64,000 nucleotides of DNA from Polynucleobacter sp. 86C-FISCH (GCF_018882415.1 NZ_JACVOL010000001.1:907531-971530), one strand, 5' to 3'. Numbered from the stretch's first letter, positions 50,599 to 61,465 are shown. The notes: generated by a model from the letters alone, not told the origin. Numbers and translations: made by a program.

Positions 50599-52725
50599 AT
50601 GGCCCCTCCAATCGTTGTTCAGGTCGTCGTTGACAAGCCCCTTGCCCAGGGCTTTGACTACTTGTGGGATGAGGAGTTACTAGGCAGCCCGCCATCTATT
50701 GGTGTGCTGGTAGAGGCTCCCTTTGGGCGCAGCTCACTTGTTGGGATGGTTATTAAAGTAAGCACTCACTCTGATTATGAGCTTGATAAATTAAAAAGTG
50801 TTTCTAGGGTAGCCCCGCTGCCTCCTTTAGACCCCGCAGTTCTGCGCTTAATGAACTTTGCAAGCCAGTATTACATCCACGCCCTTGGGGAAACCATTAT
50901 TCCCACCATTCCGCAGATGTGGAAAAAGCCGGATGACTGGGAAAAAATTCCAAAAAAATTAGTTGCTGCCGAGGAAAAGCAAAAGAAAAAAACCAAACAA
51001 GAGGCTGTTGAGGGATATGTCGATGAAGGCCATTTAAACGAAGGACAAAAACTTGCGTTAGAAAAATTACGCGCCTGCCCCTCGAATGAATTCAAGGCAA
51101 TTCTGTTGCAAGGACAAACAGGCAGCGGAAAGACCGCAGTATTTTTAAACTGGCTTAGTGGAATTTTGGATGATGTAAATGCGCAAGCATTACTCCTGGT
51201 TCCTGAAATAAATTTAACGCCACAGTTAGAGCGCAGAGTGCGCGCATATTTCCCCGATAAAAAAATGGTTGTACTTCACAGTGGCGTTAGTGAAAAGGTT
51301 AGAGGTATTGCGTGGCACGAAGCAATGACTGGCAAAGCACAAATTATTTTGGGTACACGTTTAGCAGCATTAACACCCCTGCCCAACTTACGCGCTATCG
51401 TTGTAGATGAGGAGCATGACCCATCCTATAAACAGCAAGATGGCATTCGTTATTCTGCGCGCGACCTTGCTGTTTGGCGTGCTCATGATCTTAAAGTGCC
51501 AATCTTGTTAGCATCTGCCACGCCATCGCTTGAAACTTGGATGGCTGCTAAAGCGGGACGCTATGAATATATTCGCTTAGATCAACGCGCACAAGGCGCA
51601 AGCCTTCCTAAAGTACATTTGGTGAACACACGTGATCCACAAACACAATTTAGCCCTGGCGATGTAGAGAAGCCAAAGTCTAAAAGCCTCATTACTAAAA
51701 CGCTTGCGCATGCAGTCACTCAGAATTTAGAAAAACAGCAGCAAAGCCTCATACTCATCAATAGGCGTGGTTATGCGCCGGTGCTGAGTTGCAGCGCGTG
51801 CTCATGGTTATCTAAATGCGAGCAATGTAGTTCATATATGGTGCTTCATAAGGCTGGTGCTTTGGCCAGAAAATCAGTTTTGAGTTGTCACCACTGCGGC
51901 CTGGCTAAGAGCATCCCGAATCATTGTCCTGAGTGCGGCAATGCCGATCTCAAGACCCTAGGGCAAGGCACCCAAAAGATTGAAGACTCTATTGAAGAGA
52001 TGTGGCCAAGCGCTAGAGTGTTGCGAGTGGATACGGATTCAAGTAGAAAGAGTAAAGGTGCTGAAGAGCTCTTTCAGGAAATACACCAGGGAAATGTTGA
52101 TATCGTTGTTGGTACCCAAATGATCGCCAAGGGGCACGATTATCAAAATATTGGTTTGGTTGCCGTATTGGATGCCGATAGCAGATTGTTTTCACAGGAC
52201 TTTAGAGCTGCAGAAAGATTGTTTGCGCAACTAGTCCAGGTGGCTGGTCGCGCAGGAAGATCGGGCAAAGACGGAGAAGCGGGCGGCGCAATTTATATCG
52301 AAACCCAATTTCCAGAGGCTGCAGTTTTTCAGTTTCTTTTGCGTCATGACGTCGATGGATTTTTATCCTATACGGCAAACGAAAGAAAAGAGGCTGGCTT
52401 GCCTCCATTTGCGTATCAGGCATTAGTTCATGCCGAGGCCAAAAGTCTTGATAAGGCAATCCAGTTTCTGAGCGCTTTGAAGGGCTATTTAAAGTCTGGC
52501 GGCCATATAGCTAATGGGCTCAGAGTCTACGACCCCGTTCCCAAGGCGATGATGCGAGTGGCAGGTTCAGAGCGCGCCCAGCTCCTGGTGGAGTCTGATG
52601 ATCGTAAAAATTTACAAGAAATTTTAGAGGCGATAGACCGCTATTTGCGGGAGAATTCTCAGGGGCGCATTAGCAAGGAAGGCCGCATTCGTTGGCTCAT
52701 TGAGCGCGACCCAATTTCTATCTAA
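50599..52725 (+). CDS. priA: Primosomal helicase PriA
   Basis: This 708-residue helicase restarts stalled replication forks. N-terminal PriA DNA-binding domain (VVVDKPLAQGFDYLWDE), Walker A LQGQTGSGKTAVF, DEAH-type box VVDEEHD, and helicase motifs including ASATPSLETWM are present. The zinc region has the expected cysteines (CSACSWLSKCEQC, CHHCG, CPECGN). Motif VI is QVAGRAGRSG. Length normal. Two DnaA boxes lie upstream. Confidence 0.96.
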   Translation: MAPPIVVQVVVDKPLAQGFDYLWDEELLGSPPSIGVLVEAPFGRSSLVGMVIKVSTHSDYELDKLKSVSRVAPLPPLDPAVLRLMNFASQYYIHALGETIIPTIPQMWKKPDDWEKIPKKLVAAEEKQKKKTKQEAVEGYVDEGHLNEGQKLALEKLRACPSNEFKAILLQGQTGSGKTAVFLNWLSGILDDVNAQALLLVPEINLTPQLERRVRAYFPDKKMVVLHSGVSEKVRGIAWHEAMTGKAQIILGTRLAALTPLPNLRAIVVDEEHDPSYKQQDGIRYSARDLAVWRAHDLKVPILLASATPSLETWMAAKAGRYEYIRLDQRAQGASLPKVHLVNTRDPQTQFSPGDVEKPKSKSLITKTLAHAVTQNLEKQQQSLILINRRGYAPVLSCSACSWLSKCEQCSSYMVLHKAGALARKSVLSCHHCGLAKSIPNHCPECGNADLKTLGQGTQKIEDSIEEMWPSARVLRVDTDSSRKSKGAEELFQEIHQGNVDIVVGTQMIAKGHDYQNIGLVAVLDADSRLFSQDFRAAERLFAQLVQVAGRAGRSGKDGEAGGAIYIETQFPEAAVFQFLLRHDVDGFLSYTANERKEAGLPPFAYQALVHAEAKSLDKAIQFLSALKGYLKSGGHIANGLRVYDPVPKAMMRVAGSERAQLLVESDDRKNLQEILEAIDRYLRENSQGRISKEGRIRWLIERDPISI

Positions 52726-52728
52726 TGT

Positions 52729-53121
52729 TTAAGCCCCCGGGCCTGCGTTATATGTTTCTAAAGTTAAGAGCTGGCTTAAATCAGAGGCAAGACTGTCATC
52801 AGATGTAGGTTTGATTTTAAAAAGCCACACACCATAAGGCTTTTCATTTACGAGCTCAGGTGATGCATCTACCTCCTCATTGAGCGCAACAATTTCACCG
52901 CTCACTGGAGCATGAATATCGCTCGCTGCTTTTACTGATTCAATCACTGCAATCGCTTCGCCCTGCTTTACTTGTTGACCTAGCTTTGGTGCCTGAAAGA
53001 ACATGACATCACCAAGAGCCTCTTGGGCGTGGTTGCTAATGCCAACCCAGATTAGGCCATCATCTTCCTGATCGGCCCATTCGTGGGTTTCTGCAAATTT
53101 AAAAGTATCTTGGCTGTTCAT
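52729..53121 (-). CDS. GcvH-like lipoyl protein
   Basis: This 130-residue protein has the lipoyl-attachment fold of GcvH, with the modified lysine K64 in VIESVKAASDIHAPVSG. N-terminal HEWA is also GcvH-like. I chose the ATG at 53121 because AAAGGA lies 7 bp before it. No other glycine cleavage genes (gcvT, gcvP) are in the window, so its partner, or a role in lipoate relay, is unclear. It converges with priA, 3 bp apart. Confidence 0.85.
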   Translation of the reverse strand: MNSQDTFKFAETHEWADQEDDGLIWVGISNHAQEALGDVMFFQAPKLGQQVKQGEAIAVIESVKAASDIHAPVSGEIVALNEEVDASPELVNEKPYGVWLFKIKPTSDDSLASDLSQLLTLETYNAGPGA

Positions 53122-53203
53122 TGTTTTATCCTTTGAGTGCATTTTATGCCCACTCTCATAAAATGTTTATCCATCAAATTATGAATTTAGCTACTGTACA
53201 TAT

Positions 53204-53848
53204 ATGCCAATCAAATTAGGAATTGTTCCTGTTACCCCTTATGAACAAAATTGCTCCATCTTGGTTTGCCAAGAGACTGGCGATGCTGCGGTGGTGGATC
53301 CGGGTGGTGATATTGAGAAGATCCTCGAAGGCGTTAAGCAGATGGGCGGAAACGTAAAAAAGATCTTACTAACCCATGGACATCTTGATCATTGCGCAGC
53401 CGCTAAAGACTTGGCTGATCAGCTTGGCGTGCCCATTGAGGGGCCGCAGGAAGATGAGCGATTTTGGATTGATCAATTACCAGAGCAAACAGTGCGCTTT
53501 GGTTTTGGACACGCCAAAGTTTTTGAGCCTGATCGTTGGTTGAATAATGGCGACCATGTAAAAGTTGGCAATGTTGATTTGGAAGTGTTTCATTGTCCAG
53601 GACACACTCCAGGTCACGTAGTGTTTTTTGACAAAGAAGATCGTTTGGCAATTGTTGGCGATGTCTTATTCGCCGGCTCAATTGGCAGGACAGATTTTCC
53701 GCGAGGCAACCATGCGGATTTAATTCATGCGATTAAAACTAAATTGTGGCCCTTGGGGGATGATGTTCAGTTTGTGCCGGGCCATGGACCAATGTCGACA
53801 TTTGGCCAGGAGCGAAAAACGAATCCCTATGTTGGGGATCGCGCTTAA
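53204..53848 (+). CDS. Metallo-beta-lactamase-fold hydrolase (YcbL/glyoxalase II-like)
   Basis: This 214-residue protein has the metal motif THGHLDHCAAA (HxHxDH), a further CPGHTPGHVVFF histidine, VGDVLFAGSIGRTDFPRG and the final VPGHGP. These match small GloB-like or YcbL hydrolases, which cleave thioesters such as S-lactoylglutathione. The substrate is not determined by the sequence. Confidence 0.85.
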   Translation: MPIKLGIVPVTPYEQNCSILVCQETGDAAVVDPGGDIEKILEGVKQMGGNVKKILLTHGHLDHCAAAKDLADQLGVPIEGPQEDERFWIDQLPEQTVRFGFGHAKVFEPDRWLNNGDHVKVGNVDLEVFHCPGHTPGHVVFFDKEDRLAIVGDVLFAGSIGRTDFPRGNHADLIHAIKTKLWPLGDDVQFVPGHGPMSTFGQERKTNPYVGDRA

Positions 53849-53869
53849 AACTTTTTACTACTAGTGATA

Positions 53870-54055
53870 TTAGGTTTTTGCTGAGCCGGTACGATGTGTA
53901 CGGTTGTATAAACAGCTAGCGCAGATCCAGCGTTGCTTACGATTGCTTGTTGGAATCCATGTGCCACCCTCAAGTCGTTTTTCACGGCTGCAAGAAGAGC
54001 AAAATTTAAGGCTCTGAGAGGTTTCTTGGGTAGCTGCTGGAGTCGAGGTAGTCAT
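53870..54055 (-). CDS. Small zinc-ribbon-like protein
   Basis: This 61-residue protein has two CxxC pairs, FCSSCSREK and WICASCLYN, spaced about 25 residues apart, which form a zinc-ribbon-like knuckle. I chose the ATG at 54055, because an upstream in-frame start would overlap the desaturase gene. It lies 40 bp after the desaturase and is likely cotranscribed. Function unknown. Confidence 0.7.
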   Translation of the reverse strand: MTTSTPAATQETSQSLKFCSSCSREKRLEGGTWIPTSNRKQRWICASCLYNRTHRTGSAKT

Positions 54056-54095
54056 GGGCAATCCGGGTAAGGCAAATCTATACAGAAGATCTATT

Positions 54096-55238
54096 TTACC
54101 CGTTTTGTCCCGCTGGAGCTGGGCTGAGCACAACTCGGACTGAATCAGCCGTTTTATTGCCGTCAAAGTCTAGCCAAGCCTTGTTTTCAAAGTCATAAAG
54201 CTTGCACTTGCGCGCAGTATCGAAATACCAGCCCCAAGAGAACTTTTGTACAAAAATACGCTCTGGAAGGATGGTTTCAAGAGTCTGCTGGGCTTCTGGC
54301 AGGCGATAAAGCGGTACGCTCATGTCCACATGGTGCGCTGTGTGCTCCATGATGTGGTGCATCAATTTGCCCCAAATCCAGTTAAAGGTCAGATGAACAG
54401 TAGTTGAGACGAATGGCTGAGCACGTAACCACTCAGATTTTTTGTCGTACCAAGAGACTTTTGGATGGGTATGGTGTACGTAGACCACAAAACCAATCAT
54501 GCCGTTCCAGAATAGGAATGGAACTGCGAAGCCAGTGATTAAACCAATCCAAATAGATTGACCAGTTGCAATGGCGCCAGCAATTAAACAAGCAATCCAA
54601 ACAATCGCAAATGCGGTAACGAGCAAATTATCTTTTAGGAAAATTGGGCGATCACCAGGTTTGTTTTTTGCATTTGGGAAGTACTCGCGTCTCCACCAAA
54701 TTTCAATTAAGTAATAGAAAACAGGGCCCCAGCCGCTACGATAAAGACGCTCCAAAGCCTTACGCCATGCGGGAAGCGCGTCGTATTCTGATTTTGATAA
54801 AGGCGCCCAAACGAAGTCAAAGCCCTTCAGATTTGTTTGTCCGTGATGCACAACGTTATGACCAACATCCCACAAGCTATATGGTGTGAGTGAAGGCAAG
54901 AAAGCAATGCGACCCAACACCTTGTTAAGTTCGCGATTAGGGGTGTAGCTTTGGTGACATGCATCATGACCCAAAATAAAGATGCGTCCTGTTACAAACC
55001 CTGCGATCACACCAAAAACGATTTTTAGCAGAATGCTTTCAACAAATATGGTTCCAGCGATACAGCCAAGCCATAAAAGGGCATCTACTACTAGGAGCAT
55101 GATTGCGCGCCCCGTTTCGCCTTGTGCCATTGGAATTAACCAGCTTCGAATGATTTTTCGATGCGGTAATGGTGCCTCTGGCGGCAACGGGTTAGTCAAA
55201 GAAGGCTCTGAAAGGGCGGAATTTAGATGTGTAGACAC
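54096..55238 (-). CDS. Membrane fatty acid desaturase
   Basis: This protein of about 380 residues introduces double bonds into acyl chains through a di-iron centre. Three histidine boxes are present: HDACH (about residue 95), HNVVHHGQ (about 130) and HHTAHHVD (about 300). They are interspersed with four hydrophobic helices. I chose the GTG at 55238 (STHLNSALSE); an upstream TTG at 55283 adds 15 residues with no support. It is followed by the zinc-ribbon gene. Confidence 0.85.
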   Translation of the reverse strand: MSTHLNSALSEPSLTNPLPPEAPLPHRKIIRSWLIPMAQGETGRAIMLLVVDALLWLGCIAGTIFVESILLKIVFGVIAGFVTGRIFILGHDACHQSYTPNRELNKVLGRIAFLPSLTPYSLWDVGHNVVHHGQTNLKGFDFVWAPLSKSEYDALPAWRKALERLYRSGWGPVFYYLIEIWWRREYFPNAKNKPGDRPIFLKDNLLVTAFAIVWIACLIAGAIATGQSIWIGLITGFAVPFLFWNGMIGFVVYVHHTHPKVSWYDKKSEWLRAQPFVSTTVHLTFNWIWGKLMHHIMEHTAHHVDMSVPLYRLPEAQQTLETILPERIFVQKFSWGWYFDTARKCKLYDFENKAWLDFDGNKTADSVRVVLSPAPAGQNG

Positions 55239-55320
55239 GATAAGAATCAATAAGTTAGGTGGAAATGATAGCGGTTTTCGCAATTTTTCGCATGATGTAA
55301 GTCAAAAACCCCTTTGTTTT

Positions 55321-55396
55321 TGGCGCGCCCGGCAGGAATCGAACCTGCGACCCTTGGCTTCGGAGGCCAATACTCTATCCACTGAGCTACGGGCGC
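55321..55396 (-). tRNA. tRNA-Arg (CCG)
   Basis: 76 nt, 5' GCGCCCGTAGCTCAG, anticodon loop CTCCGAA with anticodon CCG, T-arm GGTTCGATTCC and an encoded CCA end. The acceptor arms GCGCCCG and CGGGCGC pair perfectly. Confidence 0.95.
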
Positions 55397-55499
55397 CAGT
55401 GAAAATCTGGCTACCCATCTATTGTAAGTGCCTATAACCCTACTCTCTAGTTATAATCACGGCAAAACAATCCTAAAACCCGTCAAACGATAAATTCTT

Positions 55500-56000
55500 A
55501 TGAGCAACGAGCACGGAAGTCTGATTAAGTCCCCAAAACAACTCATCATCATGGTGTTTGCAAGCTTTTTTGTGCCACTCATCATTATTTTGTTGCTAAT
55601 GGTGTTTGTAAACAATGGCAAGCGTAGCGATTCGTCTGCAAGCGCCGAGCAATTGATCAAGCCAGTAGCCCAGTTGAATTTTAAAGACGCTAGCGCCCCT
55701 AAAGAGCTTCAAACAGGCGAGCAAGTTTATAAAGCAGTTTGCGCTGCATGTCATGCAAGCGGCGCTGCAGGTGCGCCTAAATTTGGTGATGCAGGCGCAT
55801 GGGCTTCACGTTTAGGTAAAGGCTATGACGGCTTACTAGCATCTGTAATTAAGGGCAAAGGTGCTATGCCTGCTCGTGGTGGTGCCGCTCCTGCTGATGT
55901 GAGTGACTATGAGTTAGGTCGTGCAGTTGTGTACTTGGCAAATTCTGCTGGTGGCAAATTACCAGAGCCAAAAGCGCCTGCTGCTCCCGCTGCTAAATAA
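55500..56000 (+). CDS. Membrane-anchored c-type cytochrome (c5 family)
   Basis: This 166-residue protein has an N-terminal membrane anchor (about 15-37) and the heme motif CAACH (81-85). A methionine ligand region KGAMPARGG (around 122) and an Ala/Pro-rich tail follow. It resembles cytochrome c5/c555-like proteins and is expected to face the periplasm. It is likely an electron carrier for a terminal oxidase or other oxidoreductase; the partner is unknown. Confidence 0.88.
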   Translation: MSNEHGSLIKSPKQLIIMVFASFFVPLIIILLLMVFVNNGKRSDSSASAEQLIKPVAQLNFKDASAPKELQTGEQVYKAVCAACHASGAAGAPKFGDAGAWASRLGKGYDGLLASVIKGKGAMPARGGAAPADVSDYELGRAVVYLANSAGGKLPEPKAPAAPAAK

Positions 56001-56017
56001 TTTCTTTGCACGTATTT

Positions 56018-56042
56018 AAAAGCTGGCTATATGCCAGCTTTT
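56018..56042 (+). terminator. Terminator after the c5-type cytochrome
   Basis: Stem AAAAGCTGGC (56018-56027), loop TATAT, stem GCCAGCTTTT (56033-56042), followed by a T-rich run. It is nearly symmetrical and may serve the opposing rsmI gene as well. Confidence 0.85.
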
Positions 56043-56052
56043 TTATTTTTGC

Positions 56053-56946
56053 TTATTCGCTTTTTGCATCTAAGGCAATTTGGTATGCCTCTTTTTTTGT
56101 GAGCCCTAGAGTTTGCGAGAGGACTGCCGCAATTTCTTTGCTACCCATATAAGGCCTTAGTGCATTAGCCCACAATAGTAGCGATGCATGTTCGGGCGCC
56201 TCATCGCCTTTGGCTGGACGGCCTGCAACCACAATTACAAATTCGCCTTTAAGGCTCTCTGCAGTCGCAAGCCAGCTGGCAACGTTGCAGGCTTCAAGCG
56301 AAACAATCTCTTCAAATTTTTTGGTTAACTCGCGACAAATCAAAAGCTGACGATCGGACTCTAGATGATTCGCCAATAGCGCCAATGTCTCTTTGATGTG
56401 ATGTGGTGATTCAAAAAAGATGCTTGCTTTTTTGCTGCTAGAAATATCTTGTAAGAAGGTGTCGCGATCTTTTGTTTTGTTGGGCCAAAAACCTAAAAAC
56501 TGAAAGCGCCCTTCCGACCCATGCATCACAGATCCCGCCACTGAAATCGCACCAGACACTGCGCTTGCCCCAGGAATGGGTATTACCCGCAACCCAGTTT
56601 TTTGAACTTCACTTACAAGTCTTGCCCCAGGGTCAGAAACTCCCGGCGTACCTGCGTCTGAGATATAGGCCCAACGCTCGCCATTGGCGAGATGCTGAAT
56701 AACTGTTTGAGCCCCACTGATTTCATTGTGCTCATGAAGCGCTAAACATTTTTTATGTATGCCAAATTGCTGGAGTAACGCTCCGCTATGCCTAGTGTCT
56801 TCACAGGCAATTCCATCCACTGCATTTAATACGTGTAGGGCGCGTAAGGTAATGTCACCCAAATTTCCAATAGGTGTGGCCACCATGTAAAGAGCCCCAG
56901 CAGGCAAATCCTGCTGCTTTAAAAAATCAAATGAGCTAAGTTCCAT
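56053..56946 (-). CDS. rsmI: 16S rRNA 2'-O-methyltransferase RsmI
   Basis: This 297-residue enzyme methylates C1402 of 16S rRNA. Family motifs: ALYMVATPIGNLGDITLRAL, IACEDTRHSGALL, DAGTPGVSDPGARLV and PIPGASAVSGAISVAG. Length is normal. It is divergent from the diaA-type gene, matching the conserved rsmI-diaA-dolP neighbourhood; no yraN-like frame is seen between them. Confidence 0.95.
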   Translation of the reverse strand: MELSSFDFLKQQDLPAGALYMVATPIGNLGDITLRALHVLNAVDGIACEDTRHSGALLQQFGIHKKCLALHEHNEISGAQTVIQHLANGERWAYISDAGTPGVSDPGARLVSEVQKTGLRVIPIPGASAVSGAISVAGSVMHGSEGRFQFLGFWPNKTKDRDTFLQDISSSKKASIFFESPHHIKETLALLANHLESDRQLLICRELTKKFEEIVSLEACNVASWLATAESLKGEFVIVVAGRPAKGDEAPEHASLLLWANALRPYMGSKEIAAVLSQTLGLTKKEAYQIALDAKSE

Positions 56947-57049
56947 GGGATTTGCCTGAAAAAGTTAAATAATTAGTAAGAGAATACGTTGCTTTTGAGA
57001 TGACCCGATTGGCGCTGAAATTAGGCCATCTTTGGCGCATAATATTGCT

Positions 57050-57652
57050 ATGGAAAAAGATCTCAATGAACGTTTGCGCAAGCGCGCCTCCCAACATTTT
57101 CTAGATAGCATTGCGGTAAAGCAAGAGGCCGAGAAAGTGTTGCCTGACTCTGTTGCTGTAGGCGTATTGGCAATGGTGGAATGTTTGCGCGCTGGCGGTA
57201 AGGTCATGGCTTGCGGCAATGGTGGCTCGGCTGCCGATGCTCAACACTTTGCCGCTGAGTTAATCGGTCGGTTTGAAAGAGAGCGCCAAGAGTTGGCGGC
57301 GATTGCTCTGACAACCGACACTTCTATTCTGACTGCAGTTGGAAATGACTACAGCTATGACGAAGTTTTTAGTAAGCAAGTTCGCGGGCTTGGAAAAAAG
57401 GGCGACATTCTTTTGGGAATTTCAACTTCTGGAAACTCAAAGAACGTTGTTAAGGCAATTGAAGCTGCAAAAAAGATGGGCATTAAAATTATTGCGTTGA
57501 CCGGAAATGGCGGCGGAAAAATTGCGCAGTTGTTAGATAAAGATGACATTCATTTATGCGCACCATCAACTCGAACTGCGCGCATTCAGGAAACTCACTT
57601 GGTTTTACTGCACGCCTTATGCGATGGCGTAGATCATGTTTTGCTCGACTAA
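57050..57652 (+). CDS. SIS-domain protein, DiaA/GmhA family
   Basis: This 200-residue SIS protein has the sugar-phosphate isomerase fold: ACGNGGSAADAQHFAAELIGRF, TAVGNDYSYDEVF and LLGISTSGNSKNVV. It fits DiaA (a DnaA-binding initiation factor) and GmhA (phosphoheptose isomerase), which are close relatives. The neighbours rsmI and dolP favour DiaA; residues do not decide. I chose the ATG at 57050; a TTG 18 bp upstream is less likely. Confidence 0.85.
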   Translation: MEKDLNERLRKRASQHFLDSIAVKQEAEKVLPDSVAVGVLAMVECLRAGGKVMACGNGGSAADAQHFAAELIGRFERERQELAAIALTTDTSILTAVGNDYSYDEVFSKQVRGLGKKGDILLGISTSGNSKNVVKAIEAAKKMGIKIIALTGNGGGKIAQLLDKDDIHLCAPSTRTARIQETHLVLLHALCDGVDHVLLD

Positions 57653-57685
57653 AATTTATTGACACTCAACACAGAAAATATCCCA

Positions 57686-58336
57686 ATGAAAATTTCCTCT
57701 ATCGCCAAGTTATTTGTTGTGCTGTTAATTGCATCTCAGGTGACAGCATGTGGTGTACTTGCAGTGGGCGGTGTTGCAGCTGGCGCATCGATAGCGGCGG
57801 ATCGACGCACGCCAGGCGTACAAGCAATTGATAAGGGTATTGAGCTAGAAGCAGGAAATGCGCTGGCGAAGAAATTCGGAGATAACGCGCACATTAACGT
57901 CACTTCGTTTAATCAAAAAGTGTTGTTAACTGGAGAGGTTAAGGACGCCGATATTAAGGGTGAGGCCGGCTCCTACGTCAAGGCGATGAAGAACGCACGC
58001 TCGGTATTTAACGAATTAATTATTGGGCCGAATAGTAGTTACACAGCTCGCGCAAATGATTCTTATCTCGAATCAAAAATCAAAACTCAAATGATCTTCA
58101 CTGATCAGTTGCCATCGAATTCTATGGCGATAGTTGCTGAAGGTAGCAGCATTTATCTTATGGGTATCTTGACGCAAAACGAAGCAGATATTGCCAAGAA
58201 AGTAGCTAGCAATACAAACGGCGTTAAAGATGTTTATGTTTACTTCGACATTATTTCTCAAGAAGAAAAAGTGCGCCTAGAAAAACAAGGCAAGGCTGAT
58301 CAAACACAACCTAGTAGCCCACCAAAATTTCAGTAA
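57686..58336 (+). CDS. BON-domain outer-membrane lipoprotein, DolP-like
   Basis: This 216-residue lipoprotein has a signal peptide with lipobox VTACG and two BON domains (about 50-120 and 125-195). In E. coli DolP, the gene follows diaA and the protein supports outer-membrane integrity. I chose the ATG at 57686 (MKISSIAKLF) as a proper signal-peptide start. It follows the SIS gene after 33 bp. Confidence 0.88.
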   Translation: MKISSIAKLFVVLLIASQVTACGVLAVGGVAAGASIAADRRTPGVQAIDKGIELEAGNALAKKFGDNAHINVTSFNQKVLLTGEVKDADIKGEAGSYVKAMKNARSVFNELIIGPNSSYTARANDSYLESKIKTQMIFTDQLPSNSMAIVAEGSSIYLMGILTQNEADIAKKVASNTNGVKDVYVYFDIISQEEKVRLEKQGKADQTQPSSPPKFQ

Positions 58337-58353
58337 TTTATTGAAGGCTGTTG

Positions 58354-58713
58354 ATGTTTAAAAAGCGAGTGACTGTAAAAATATTATTTTTGTTTGCAGC
58401 GCTCGCTTACTTTATGCCTGTTGCACAAGCTAGTGCTGAAGATGAAAAAGCAATTGCAATTGCAATTGCAAAACAAAATGCATGCTTAGGTTGTCATGCA
58501 ATCAATAAAAAAATTGTTGGCCCAAGCTTTCAAGCGATTGCAGAAAAATATAAGGGCGATGCAAATGCTCAAGCGTTTTTAAAAAATAAAATCGCTAAAG
58601 GCGGATCTGGGTCTTGGGGTGTGGTGCCTATGCCGGCGAACACAAAACTGAATGATGCGGATCTGTCTACATTAACTAGTTGGATATTGCGTGGCGCACC
58701 CAACAAAAATTAA
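58354..58713 (+). CDS. Small periplasmic c-type cytochrome
   Basis: This 119-residue cytochrome has a signal peptide (LFLFAALAYFMPVAQASA), the heme motif CLGCH (44-48) and a methionine ligand region VVPMPANTKL. The pattern is class I, c551/c552-like. The start ATG at 58354 has a ribosome site GAAGG 6 bp before it. It ends close to the opposing GNAT gene. Confidence 0.88.
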   Translation: MFKKRVTVKILFLFAALAYFMPVAQASAEDEKAIAIAIAKQNACLGCHAINKKIVGPSFQAIAEKYKGDANAQAFLKNKIAKGGSGSWGVVPMPANTKLNDADLSTLTSWILRGAPNKN

Positions 58714-58724
58714 TGCAGAATTAA

Positions 58725-59381
58725 TTAACGCGCGAGACCAGGCCTACCTAAGAACCACCACCATGCTTGATTGGATTGCTTGAGGTTTTTCTTCAGTACG
58801 TAATCCATATCGGCCCACTGTTCGTTTGCAGCTTCTTCCACAATGGTTGCAGGACTTGCGGGCGGCAATTTAAGGCAAGCGTCGGCATCGCCATAGGCGT
58901 ATTCAACTGTCATTCCAGCCTTTTGTGCCAAATGCATCATCGCCTTATTGTTTGCAAGGCAGTGAACATATAGTGTTTCAATGCGGGTATTGCGTGAATG
59001 CACGGCAGAACGCTGCAGTAGCGCTGTCCCTAGGCCCTGAGAGCGCCCTTCTGGCAGTACTGATACACCAAATTCAGCGGCTCGTGGTTGCCCCTTATGC
59101 TCTGGTAAGTAGGCTAAATGGGCCATGCCAATGAGCTTCAGATCCAAATCAAATACGCCAAAAATGGCATCTTTGTTGAAATCTAAGTGCTCTACATAGT
59201 GACGAATGACCTCATCAGGGGTTTGAGTACCAAACCGTAAGCGCCTATCTTCATCATTTAGCTGTAGTAAATGATTCAATATCTCTTCTCTGTAGCCCGC
59301 ATGAAGTTCGCGAACGGGTACAGTCTGCCCTGCCGAATATGGGCTCGCAGGTAAGTGACTATTCGCTAATTTATTGTGCAT
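58725..59381 (-). CDS. GNAT-family N-acetyltransferase
   Basis: This 218-residue protein has a GNAT fold with the acetyl-CoA loop RSQGLGTALL (around 113-122), preceded by AAEFGVSVLPEG, and NNKAMMHLAQKAGMTVEYAYGD at the C-terminal side. The substrate is unknown. It converges with the cytochrome gene and precedes the rRNA promoter region. Confidence 0.85.
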   Translation of the reverse strand: MHNKLANSHLPASPYSAGQTVPVRELHAGYREEILNHLLQLNDEDRRLRFGTQTPDEVIRHYVEHLDFNKDAIFGVFDLDLKLIGMAHLAYLPEHKGQPRAAEFGVSVLPEGRSQGLGTALLQRSAVHSRNTRIETLYVHCLANNKAMMHLAQKAGMTVEYAYGDADACLKLPPASPATIVEEAANEQWADMDYVLKKNLKQSNQAWWWFLGRPGLAR

Positions 59382-59633
59382 AGCAATATATTAGCAGGAA
59401 TTAGAATAATTTTCAGGGTTTTCCCTAATGTGTGGCTTATGCGCAATAAGGGGGGTGAATTTGTGGTCAAAAATCGGCTGAATTCATACCTTGAATCCAA
59501 AAAAGCTTAAAAAATTAGAAATTTAAGAAAAAAGTTGAAATTTTTTTTCAAAAATAAGTGCTTGTTTTTATTGGGTTTATTTTTTTAATAGGAAAAAACC
59601 CTGCCTTTTTTAAGAAAAAGACTACGAAAGGTG
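59382..59633 (+). other. AT-rich region upstream of the rRNA promoter
   Basis: About 250 bp with no gene. It contains many A- and T-tracts and a TTGAAA/TTTCAA palindrome (59536-59553). A-tracts ending about 20-60 bp before the -35 resemble an UP element for RNA polymerase alpha. Confidence 0.5.
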
Positions 59634-59662
59634 TTGACGACCCAAAATAAGTGCGCTATAGT
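59634..59662 (+). promoter_or_regulatory. rRNA operon promoter
   Basis: -35 TTGACG (59634-59639), 17-bp spacer, -10 TATAGT (59657-59662). Close to consensus. Transcription would begin about 200 bp before the 16S gene. Confidence 0.85.
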
Positions 59663-59705
59663 CTCACCTCTCTGCTGAATGTTATTTGAAATACAAAACA
59701 AGTCA

Positions 59706-59722
59706 GCCCTCTTTAAAAATTA
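59706..59722 (+). promoter_or_regulatory. boxA-like antitermination site in the rRNA leader
   Basis: GCCCTCTTTAAAAATTA resembles the boxA sequence TGCTCTTTAACAATT read by NusB/NusE. A similar copy TGTTCTTTAAAAATT lies in the 16S-23S spacer at 61706-61720. Confidence 0.7.
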
Positions 59723-59873
59723 GTCAACCGATAATTGTGGGTACTAAGTGAAAGCATCCAGTCCTTCGGGACAGATGTAAATAAATAGTACTCATAGACA
59801 GTAAAAAGATTTGGTTTTATTACCAAGTCAATTTCTTGAATGAGTGCGACGATCCGCAAGGATCACAGGAATT

Positions 59874-61409
<1,536 letters not shown>

Positions 61410-61465
61410 GAGAAAAGATGCTGGATCTATAGTGCCCACACTTATCGGTTGACAATAAAAGCCAC

